Below, in pieces: positions 1 through 5,876 of a stretch of DNA of 8,498 nucleotides (position 1 is its first letter; each line of letters begins with the position of its first letter). Source of the stretch: an uncultured Campylobacter sp. (GTDB lineage Bacteria; Campylobacterota; Campylobacteria; Campylobacterales; Campylobacteraceae); the NCBI RefSeq assembly GCF_938031315.1, contig NZ_CALHHT010000221.1, positions 1 to 8,498 of the forward strand, in the 5' to 3' direction. The notes beneath the pieces are model-generated. The model was not told the origin of the DNA. It saw only the letters and a program-made list of their open reading frames with translations, and ran no database searches. A program made the position numbers and the translations under genes.

Positions 1-692
1 TTAGCGGAGCGGAACTAACGGAGCTTCAAAATTCCGCCGAAAAGAGCAATGAAATTTCAAGTACGAGCGTGAGCGATGGTACAGCTGCCGACAAGAGCGC
101 GGGCATGGATGAAATTTTAAACGACTATGCAGGCGCGGACAACGCGGACGAAATCTCAAATAGCTGCATGCAGAGCGCGGATAAAATTCCGATCCCAAGC
201 ACAGATAAAATTCCAAGTAGCCGCGCGGATAACGCAGATAAAATTTTAACCGCCAAAATGAGTGCAGCTCAAACCCGCACCGCCCGTCTCGCCGAGAATA
301 AAACTTTAAATTTTAAAAATCCCGCTCAAAACCAAATTCTGCCGCCGATAAGCCTAAAGAACTTCAATCTCGTCGCGGCAAAGCTCTTCACGGGTCGCAC
401 GCATCAGATCCGCGTGCATTTAAGCTCGATAAATCGGCACATTTTGGGCGATCATTTATACGGATTTAAGAGCGAAAACGCTAAAATTAGCAGGATTTTG
501 CTCCATGCCTATTTGCTCTATTTCATCCATCCGCGAAGCGGCAAAGAGGTGAAAATATGCGCGGGCTTGCCGAGCGAATTTCTAAATTTTACGACAAATC
601 AAAAGGTAAAGGATGAAATTTATGAAAAAATTTTACCGACTAACGTTGAGCGCTACTTTAGCGATATTAGCGGGTGGTTGCGCTATGTCTAG
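1..692 (+). CDS. RluA/RluD-family rRNA pseudouridine synthase, 3' part only
   Basis: Isomerises specific uridines of ribosomal RNA to pseudouridine in the cytoplasm. The reading frame is open from base 3, so the gene starts upstream of the window; the catalytic HRLDxxTSG block is not visible. What is visible is the conserved C-terminal block TGRTHQIRVHL (390-422), followed by GDHLYG and a core ending near LPSEF, all typical of the RluA family. Before it (bases 1 to about 290) lies a hydrophilic low-complexity stretch rich in S, A, D, N and E with recurring DKIP/DEI words, which is not a normal part of the family and looks like an insertion between the catalytic core and the TGRTHQIR block. 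The gene overlaps the start of flpA by 71-80 bases in another frame. The position matches C. jejuni Cj1280c from memory. The family is clear; which uridine is modified cannot be told from this fragment. Confidence 0.88.
   Translation, partial: SGAELTELQNSAEKSNEISSTSVSDGTAADKSAGMDEILNDYAGADNADEISNSCMQSADKIPIPSTDKIPSSRADNADKILTAKMSAAQTRTARLAENKTLNFKNPAQNQILPPISLKNFNLVAAKLFTGRTHQIRVHLSSINRHILGDHLYGFKSENAKISRILLHAYLLYFIHPRSGKEVKICAGLPSEFLNFTTNQKVKDEIYEKILPTNVERYFSDISGWLRYV
95..117 (+). repeat. Dispersed repeat, copy A (in the Rlu insertion)
   Basis: GAGCGCGGG followed directly by CATGGATGAAATTT. A nearly identical word with two extra bases (AG) between the halves lies at 2425-2449 in the TrmB insertion. 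In both places the second half is read in the same frame as MDEI. Twenty-three matching bases are not expected by chance in a window this size. Confidence 0.7.
180..247 (+). repeat. Three GATAAAATT words inside the Rlu insertion
   Basis: GATAAAATTCC occurs at 180-190 and 204-214, and GATAAAATTTT at 237-247, all in the same reading frame (DKI-P, DKI-P, DKI-L). The spacing is uneven (24 and 33 bases), so this is a degenerate local repeat rather than a clean tandem array. The same GATAAAATTT word recurs at 2488-2497 in the TrmB insertion. Confidence 0.6.
608..613 (+). promoter_or_regulatory. Ribosome binding site deciding the flpA start
   Basis: AAAGGA lies 8 bases before ATG at 622. A second possible site, AAAAGG at 601-606, would serve ATG at 613 with a 6-base spacing. 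The stronger AAGGA match and the MKK opening favour 622. Confidence 0.55.
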
Positions 693-1287
693 CGCGCCTA
701 GTGCAAGCGACGAGAGCCTTCCGCGCGTAGAGGGGATCAGGACGATCGCGAGCGACGATGAGATCGGGCTTGAGTGGCCTAGATACGACTCAAATACCGC
801 CGTGTTGGGCTTTGTCGTTTACCGAGCACCCGCAAGCGGCGGCGAAGCCAAAAAGATCGCCACCATCGCAGATCCATACTCCACTCACTACGTAGATACG
901 AGGCTGCAGCCGGGCACTTCGTATAAATACACCGTGCGCACATACGGCGCCAAGGGCGTTTCGGCTCCTTCTCCGGTCGCTATCGCAAGCACAGCAAAAA
1001 TGCTAGAGTCCGTGCCATTTGCGCAGGCTATATACGGGCTTCCGGGCCGCGTCAAGATCATCTGGCGTCCGCATCCGGATCTTCGCGTAAGCTCCTATCT
1101 CATAGAGCGCCGCCCTAAAGGAGGCGAGTCATGGAGCACGATTAAAGAGGTTCGCGGCAGACTTAGTGCTGAATATATCGACAATATCGATTATGGCGAA
1201 GGATATGAATACCGCATCACCGTCAAAACCGAAAACGGAGAGCTGTCCAAGCCTAGTGCAGTCATTGCCGCAGCGCAGGCAGAATAA
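622..1287 (+). CDS. flpA: FlpA-type fibronectin type III lipoprotein adhesin, two-domain form
   Basis: Predicted outer-membrane lipoprotein of 221 residues. In C. jejuni the homologue FlpA (Cj1279c) binds host fibronectin. A basic start MKK, hydrophobic stretch and LAGGC lipobox place the lipidated Cys at residue 20 (Ala at +2). Two FN3 domains follow, about residues 34-123 and 130-218. The second contains WRPHPDLRV (residues 148-156, bases 1063-1089), one residue away from the fibronectin-binding nonapeptide WRPHPDFRV reported for C. jejuni FlpA. As I remember it, that protein has three FN3 domains and about 410 residues, so the third domain is missing here: the stop is followed after 3 bases by trmB. 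The start at 622 is chosen for its AAGGA at 8-base spacing; ATG 613 is a fair alternative (three residues longer). The gene overlaps the end of rlu. Binding activity is inferred, not shown. Confidence 0.85.
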   Translation: MKKFYRLTLSATLAILAGGCAMSSAPSASDESLPRVEGIRTIASDDEIGLEWPRYDSNTAVLGFVVYRAPASGGEAKKIATIADPYSTHYVDTRLQPGTSYKYTVRTYGAKGVSAPSPVAIASTAKMLESVPFAQAIYGLPGRVKIIWRPHPDLRVSSYLIERRPKGGESWSTIKEVRGRLSAEYIDNIDYGEGYEYRITVKTENGELSKPSAVIAAAQAE

Positions 1288-1290
1288 AGT

Positions 1291-3015
1291 TTGCCAAATT
1301 TCATAACCCGCAGCGTTAGCCTGCCGCCGCTGCCGATTAAGCTCGGCGAGACCGAGTTTTTAGAGACGGCGCGCGGCAGAAATTTAACGCTCGTGCGAAC
1401 CAAGAGCTTTGATAGCGAGTTTTTTATCATCGTAAAGCCCAGCGGCGACAAGGTGATAGTAAAGGGCGAAAAGATCACCAAGCCCGCTAAGATCGGCCAT
1501 CTGCAACGAGCGCTCGAAATTTTTAAAGAGCGCTTTTGCGGGCGGATCATCTCGCAGGCGTTTGCCTACAAAGACAGCTCGCTTACCGAAAAAACGCCGC
1601 TGATTTTGGACGAGAATGAAATTTTATCCCTCGTAAAAAGCTCTAAATTTAATAAAATTTTCATCGAGATCGGCTTCGGCTCGGGCAGACATCTACTCCA
1701 TCAGGCGCGCTCAAACCAAGACGCGCTGCTAATCGGCATCGAAATTTACAAGCCCGCGATCGAGCAGGTCGCAAAGCTAGCGATCCGCGAGGGGCTGCAA
1801 AACATCGCTCTCATAGCCACCGACGCGCGGGTTTTGCTGAGCCTGCTTCCCGCTGGCTGCCTGCAGCGCGTATTTTTGCACTTCCCCGTGCCGTGGGACG
1901 ACGCGCCGCACCGCCGCGTCATAAGCGACGAGTTCGCCTCGCAGATCGCACGCACGCTCGGACGCGGCGGCCGCTTCGAGCTTCGCACCGACAGCGAGGA
2001 GTACTTCCTCTACGCGATGCAAAAACTCTCGCCCTACGTGCAGCGCAAAGCGGGCGAAATTTCGCACTTCAAAAACCGCGACGCCGCCGTAGCGAGCAAA
2101 TACGAGGATAGATGGCGCAAAATGGATAAAGACATCTACGATCTGATCTACGAGAACAAAACCGCGGACCTGGGCGAGCCGCAGCAGTTTGAGATGGAAT
2201 TTTTAAAATTTGACGCGGCAAAGATAGCGCGAAATTTTAAAAATTTCACCTTCAAAGGCGAGGATTTTTTCGTGCATTTTGAGGAAATTTTTTACTTTGA
2301 CGCGCAAAAAAGCTTGGACGCGGGCAGCGCTTGCGAAGCGAACGGCGTAAATTTAAGCAGCGCGGACGAAGCTATAAACGACGAGGCTATAAATTTAGAC
2401 GCGACACGCGGCGGAAATTTAACCGAGCGCGGGAGCATGGATGAAATTTCGACAGACTGCGGCAAAATTTCAGCTACGACAGCAGGCGATAAAATTTCAG
2501 CTTGCGCGAACGCTACGCAAATTCTAAAAAAAGCAAGCGTCGCATCTTGCAAAAATGAGTCGCAAGCCGAACTGAAAAACGAGCTAAACCACGCTGCTGA
2601 ACCGCAAGTCGAATTACAAAATAAGTCAAACCACGCTATCAAGTCGCAAATCGGTCACCGAAGCGAACTAAGCCATGACGAGCTACAGGCCGAACACCAA
2701 GGCAAATTAAATCGTGCCGAGCAGCAAGATAAACACCAAAGCAACCTAGAAGGCCGTGCAGAACCGCAAGCCGAACACCAAAGCGAGCTAGACTGCACAA
2801 AGTCACAGCTTAAACAGCAAAGCAAACCGAGCTGCGCAGAACCGCAAGACGTGCTAATCCTGCTTTCGCTCGGGGCATTCGACTTTCCGCAGCAGTGTTT
2901 CATCCGCGCAAACGCAAGCGGTACGCGCTACTTCATCCGCCGCCCGCTTCCTACGCGCGAAAACCACGCGGCACATCAAAAAATTTCGGAGATATTTTCA
3001 CAATGGCAGAGATAA
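1291..3015 (+). CDS. trmB: tRNA (guanine-N7)-methyltransferase TrmB with a large low-complexity insertion
   Basis: Transfers methyl from S-adenosylmethionine to N7 of G46 in tRNA. The SAM-binding motif EIGFGSGRH is at residues 126-134, the acidic ribose contact region IGIEIYKP follows, the TrmB signature FPVPWDDAPHRR spans 198-209, and the RTDSEEY block 232-238. An N-terminal region of about 100 residues precedes the fold, as usual in Campylobacter. The protein is 574 residues; C. jejuni TrmB is about 390 from memory. The difference is a hydrophilic insertion at about residues 338-520 (2305-2850), after which the normal C-terminal region resumes at VLILLSLGAFDF. The insertion ends in seven tandem 13-14-residue repeats. 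The start is TTG three bases after the flpA stop, giving the opening MPNF; the ribosome binding site there is weak. The 3' end overlaps ftsE by 13 bases. No frameshift is seen, so the enzyme is probably functional. Confidence 0.93.
   Translation: MPNFITRSVSLPPLPIKLGETEFLETARGRNLTLVRTKSFDSEFFIIVKPSGDKVIVKGEKITKPAKIGHLQRALEIFKERFCGRIISQAFAYKDSSLTEKTPLILDENEILSLVKSSKFNKIFIEIGFGSGRHLLHQARSNQDALLIGIEIYKPAIEQVAKLAIREGLQNIALIATDARVLLSLLPAGCLQRVFLHFPVPWDDAPHRRVISDEFASQIARTLGRGGRFELRTDSEEYFLYAMQKLSPYVQRKAGEISHFKNRDAAVASKYEDRWRKMDKDIYDLIYENKTADLGEPQQFEMEFLKFDAAKIARNFKNFTFKGEDFFVHFEEIFYFDAQKSLDAGSACEANGVNLSSADEAINDEAINLDATRGGNLTERGSMDEISTDCGKISATTAGDKISACANATQILKKASVASCKNESQAELKNELNHAAEPQVELQNKSNHAIKSQIGHRSELSHDELQAEHQGKLNRAEQQDKHQSNLEGRAEPQAEHQSELDCTKSQLKQQSKPSCAEPQDVLILLSLGAFDFPQQCFIRANASGTRYFIRRPLPTRENHAAHQKISEIFSQWQR
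2365..2393 (+). repeat. Direct repeat encoding DEAIN-DEAIN
   Basis: GACGAAGCTATAAA (2365-2378) is repeated as GACGAGGCTATAAA (2380-2393), with a 15-base period in frame, inside the TrmB insertion. One mismatch in 14. It suggests recent slippage or local duplication. Confidence 0.7.
2425..2449 (+). repeat. Dispersed repeat, copy B (in the TrmB insertion)
   Basis: GAGCGCGGG, then AG, then CATGGATGAAATTT: the counterpart of the word at 95-117 in the Rlu insertion. The shared part of the protein is MDEI. Confidence 0.7.
2464..2502 (+). repeat. Direct repeat AAAATTTCAGCT within the TrmB insertion
   Basis: AAAATTTCAGCT occurs at 2464-2475 and 2491-2502, 27 bases apart and in the same frame (KIS-A). 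Each copy carries a RAATTY site. Confidence 0.65.
2557..2850 (+). repeat. Tandem 39/42-base repeat, seven units plus a partial one, in trmB
   Basis: Units begin at 2557, 2599, 2641, 2680, 2719, 2761 and 2800, with lengths 42, 42, 39, 39, 42, 39 and 39 bases; a partial unit runs 2839-2850. Each encodes a version of E-P-Q-A-E-H-Q-S-E-L-N-H-A, with Gln at positions 3 and (in most units) 7 the best conserved. Examples: EPQVELQNKSNHAI, ELQAEHQGKLNRA, EPQAEHQSELDCT. All variation is by whole codons, so the frame is kept. Units are well diverged from one another, which argues against very recent expansion. Confidence 0.88.
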
Positions 3016-3692
3016 CGGACGATTACAACATCATCACCGCAGCGGGCCTCACGCTGGGCTACGAAAAGGCGGGCGCGGTCATCCAAGACGCGAGTTTCGG
3101 CATCGGCGCGAAGGATTTCGTCATCATCACGGGCAAGAGCGGCAGCGGCAAATCCACGCTGCTTAAGTCCTTCTACGGCGGCATCGACATCATCGGCGGC
3201 GAACTAAACGTCTGCCTGTGCGATCTAAAGGGCATCACAAACTCCGATCTGCGCACCCTGCGCCAGCGTATCGGCATTATCTTTCAAAACTACCGCCTGA
3301 TCAACGAATGGACGATCGAGCGCAATATAATGCTTCCGTTAATGATAATGGGCTACAATCAGCAGGTCTGCCAAGACCAAGCCAAAAAGCTACTGCGCCA
3401 CGTCGAGCTCGGGCACAAGATGGGCAAGTATCCGCTCGAACTTAGCGGCGGCGAGCAGCAGCGCGTGGCTTTGGCGCGTGCGATGGCGCATAATCCGCGC
3501 CTGCTGCTGTGCGACGAGCCTACGGGAAATTTGGACGACTACTCCAGCGCCATTATTTGGAATTTACTGCGCTCGGCGTGCGAGTCGTGGAACGCCTGCG
3601 TCGTCATCGTAACGCACAAAATGCCCGCCACGCTGCGTTTTAGGCACCGACATTTTGAGATTAAGGACGCTAAAGTAAATGAAATCGATTAA
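3003..3692 (+). CDS. ftsE: Cell-division ABC transporter ATP-binding protein FtsE
   Basis: Cytoplasmic ATPase that pairs with FtsX at the division site and powers conformational control of a periplasmic cell-wall hydrolase activator. The protein is 229 residues, close to the family length of about 222. Visible motifs: Walker A GKSGSGKST at 44-52, Q-loop Gln95 in IIFQN, ABC signature LSGGEQQR at 147-154, Walker B LLLCDE at 167-172 with Glu172 as the catalytic base and DEPTGNLD following, and switch His205 in VTHKM. All catalytic residues are present. The start ATG 3003 (MAEITDD) is preferred over upstream in-frame starts because residues before it are coded by the trmB tail and a GGAGA sits at 2988-2992. 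It overlaps trmB by 13 bases and ftsX by 14 bases, implying translational coupling. Position corresponds to Cj1277c. Confidence 0.95.
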   Translation: MAEITDDYNIITAAGLTLGYEKAGAVIQDASFGIGAKDFVIITGKSGSGKSTLLKSFYGGIDIIGGELNVCLCDLKGITNSDLRTLRQRIGIIFQNYRLINEWTIERNIMLPLMIMGYNQQVCQDQAKKLLRHVELGHKMGKYPLELSGGEQQRVALARAMAHNPRLLLCDEPTGNLDDYSSAIIWNLLRSACESWNACVVIVTHKMPATLRFRHRHFEIKDAKVNEID

Positions 3693-4494
3693 AACCCATT
3701 TCGGCGTGATCTTTTCGCTCGTCGCGCTGCTTTTTTCAGTGCAGTTTGGAATTTTTATGAGTAACCTAACCAAAAGCTACGAGCGCTCGATCCAAAACGA
3801 ATACAACATCGTGCTGGTCTCCAAAACCTCGCTCAGCTTGCAAGACGCACAAAAAGCGGTGCCGAAGATCAGCTCGATTAGCGAAATTTCCACAGCGGGC
3901 ATCACCGAGCGACTGAAGGGTAAAATTTCACAAAACGCTTTTGCCGAGCTTAGTAAAAATTTGCCTAAATTTTATAGCGTCAAGCTCGAAAGCTTCCCTG
4001 ACGCCGCGCAGCTTGCCAAGATCGAGCAGGATTTAAAATCTATCGGCTCGCTCACGCGGGTTGAAATTTTTAAAAAGACCCACGATGAAATTTTTAAAAT
4101 TTTACTACTTATCAAAAGCCTCGTTTACGGCTTTGCGTTTCTCATCGTGCTTTTAGGCGTGATGTTAATTCACCGCCAGATGCGTATCTGGGTTTACGAA
4201 CACAAAGAGCGCATCGAGATCATGGAGCTTTTCGGCGCGTCGTTTTTGATAAAAAGCGGCAAACTCTACCGAATGGCGATAATAGACTCCTTCATCGCCA
4301 CGCTGATCGTGACCTGCTTCTACATTGCGCTTCCAGGCTGGGAGGTGTTTTCGACCACGCTTAAGGGTATCGGCGATCTACGCACCGCCATAGTGCTGCC
4401 TTACGATGCACTGATCCTTTTGGGTGCCGCCTTGGCGCTATCTATCATCGCGGTAAGTTTTGTGATGCTGCAAATTGGAAATAAACGAGCATGA
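3679..4494 (+). CDS. ftsX: Cell-division membrane protein FtsX
   Basis: Membrane partner of FtsE. The 271-residue protein has the FtsX layout: a short cytoplasmic start, membrane segment about 7-28, a periplasmic domain of about 110 residues, then segments near 140-164, 199-218 and 243-265. The cytoplasmic stretch RIEIMELFGAS (178-188) is the conserved FtsX coupling-helix region (family form resembles EI-x-x-M-x-L-x-GAS) that meets FtsE. The periplasmic domain is where EnvC-type partners bind in other bacteria. AAGGA at 3663-3667 precedes ATG 3679. The gene overlaps ftsE by 14 bases and the next gene by 4 (ATGA at 4491-4494). Sequence conservation outside the coupling helix is low, as is normal for FtsX; the assignment rests on topology, motif and the ftsE neighbour. 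Confidence 0.92.
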   Translation: MKSIKTHFGVIFSLVALLFSVQFGIFMSNLTKSYERSIQNEYNIVLVSKTSLSLQDAQKAVPKISSISEISTAGITERLKGKISQNAFAELSKNLPKFYSVKLESFPDAAQLAKIEQDLKSIGSLTRVEIFKKTHDEIFKILLLIKSLVYGFAFLIVLLGVMLIHRQMRIWVYEHKERIEIMELFGASFLIKSGKLYRMAIIDSFIATLIVTCFYIALPGWEVFSTTLKGIGDLRTAIVLPYDALILLGAALALSIIAVSFVMLQIGNKRA

Positions 4495-5873
4495 AAAGGG
4501 CTTTTTTAGCGCCGCTTCTTGCGCTGGGGCTTGCCGCGGCTCTTACTTATGCCGCGCCCGCAAAGGGTCAAAGCACGAAAGATAAGATCGCCAAAGCGGG
4601 TCAAGAGCTCAAAAGCTCGCAAAAGGAGGGAATGCAGCTCTCGCAAAAGATCGACGAGATCGCTGGCCTTATCGTAAAGGAGCAGGAGGGCTTTAAAAAG
4701 CGCGAGGGCGAGATCAAACAGCTAAGCGAAACGATCGAAGGGCTAAAGGATCAATACGCCGCCGAAGCGCAGGAGCTTGAAAAGCTTAATAGCCAAAACG
4801 TCACGCTTCTTAGCGTGCAAAACGATCTGGAGAGCAAGATCATAAGCGTGATCTCGCAAGAGCTATCGTTTGATCTCATCACCGACGTAAATTCCACAAC
4901 CACGCCCGATTCCATCGTAGCTAGCGAAATTTTAGAGGGGCTCGGCGTCGTTATGAACGACGAGCTGAAGGGGTTAATCAAAGACTACGAAAATAATCAA
5001 AATTTTATCAACGAGCAGAACAAAAAGATCAAATCGATCCAGGCGAGCATGGCGGGCTACGACAAGAAAAAAACCGATCTTGACGCCAAGCAAACCACCC
5101 AAAAAGAGAAGCTCGCGCAGATGAAAAAGGACAAAGAGGACTACATCGCGAGGCTTGAGAAGATAAACGACGAGCAAGACGCCATATCTAAGACCCTGCA
5201 GGAGCTTAAGATCATCGACGACGCCGAGGAAAAAGCCAAAGCGCAGAAGGAGGAAGCGGCACGCCAAGCAAAGCTAGAGGCGCAGAAGCAAAAGGAGCGC
5301 CAGGCGCGCGAAAAAGAGTATGCCAAAGCAAAGGCGGCCGCCAAAAAGGCGGGCAAGCCCGAGCCTGCGCCGCCTAGCGAGCCCGAGCCCGAAGTGAGCG
5401 AGCCTGCGGATGAGCGCGTAAGTAAGATCAACCAAAAAGTCAAGCAGTACGGCTCTAGCTATCAATCCTCGCGCGTCAAAAAATACAGCGGAGCCAAGAC
5501 CGCAGCGCCTCTGAACGGCGCGTATTTGAAGCGAAAATTCGGCAATTACAACGATCCCGTGTATAACATCAAGCTTTTCAACGAAAATATCGTGCTGGGC
5601 TCAAACAGCGGCGACACACAGGTTAAGGCGGTACTGCCGGGCAAGGTGGTCTTTGCTAAAGAGACCGCCGTGCTCGATAAGGTCGTGATCCTAGAGCACA
5701 GCGGCGGCATCCACACGATCTACGCGCATCTAAATCAGATCCCGCCCACCGTGCGCGTCGGCTCTAACGTCAAAAAGGGCTACATCATCGGGCGCATCGG
5801 CTCGGATCTGACCTTTGAGGTAACGCAGCAGAACTACCACATCAACCCGCTCGATCTAATCAGCTTGAGGTAA
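4491..5873 (+). CDS. Secreted coiled-coil protein with degenerate LytM/M23 domain, EnvC-like
   Basis: Probable periplasmic partner of FtsEX that activates a peptidoglycan amidase. The protein is 460 residues: a signal peptide (about 1-24), coiled coil about 27-125 and 160-285, an A/K/E-rich stretch, a Pro-Glu linker about 290-308, then a LytM-type domain from about 340 to the end. The fold signals are present (AVLPGKVVFA, VVILEHSGG, TIYAHL with His413, VGSNVKKG). The metal ligands are not: the H-x-x-x-D motif is replaced by FNENIVLG (363-370) and the H-x-H of HLHFE by DLTFE (439-443). Annotation as an M23 peptidase would therefore be misleading about activity; the loss matches E. coli EnvC, a non-enzymatic activator. 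The start overlaps the ftsX stop as ATGA. Position corresponds to Cj1275c. The EnvC role is inferred from architecture and operon. Confidence 0.88.
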   Translation: MKRAFLAPLLALGLAAALTYAAPAKGQSTKDKIAKAGQELKSSQKEGMQLSQKIDEIAGLIVKEQEGFKKREGEIKQLSETIEGLKDQYAAEAQELEKLNSQNVTLLSVQNDLESKIISVISQELSFDLITDVNSTTTPDSIVASEILEGLGVVMNDELKGLIKDYENNQNFINEQNKKIKSIQASMAGYDKKKTDLDAKQTTQKEKLAQMKKDKEDYIARLEKINDEQDAISKTLQELKIIDDAEEKAKAQKEEAARQAKLEAQKQKERQAREKEYAKAKAAAKKAGKPEPAPPSEPEPEVSEPADERVSKINQKVKQYGSSYQSSRVKKYSGAKTAAPLNGAYLKRKFGNYNDPVYNIKLFNENIVLGSNSGDTQVKAVLPGKVVFAKETAVLDKVVILEHSGGIHTIYAHLNQIPPTVRVGSNVKKGYIIGRIGSDLTFEVTQQNYHINPLDLISLR

Positions 5874-5876
5874 GCC

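Noticed and set aside
1746..2111. Long open frames on both strands inside trmB
   Set aside because: They lie across the SAM-binding domain of a clear TrmB and result from GC-rich codon use; no start signals or family match.
2557..2850. CRISPR-like array, because of regular 39/42-base units
   Set aside because: Units are diverged throughout with no constant repeat and unique spacer pattern, stay in frame within trmB, and no cas gene is nearby.
2292..2903. Minus-strand Cys/Ser-rich open frames opposite the TrmB insertion
   Set aside because: They are the complement of the repeated insertion; composition is an artefact of the repeats and no ribosome binding site is seen.
4751..5465. Minus-strand hydrophobic open frames opposite the EnvC-like gene
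   Set aside because: Leu-rich complement of a Lys/Glu-rich coiled coil; a well-known shadow effect.
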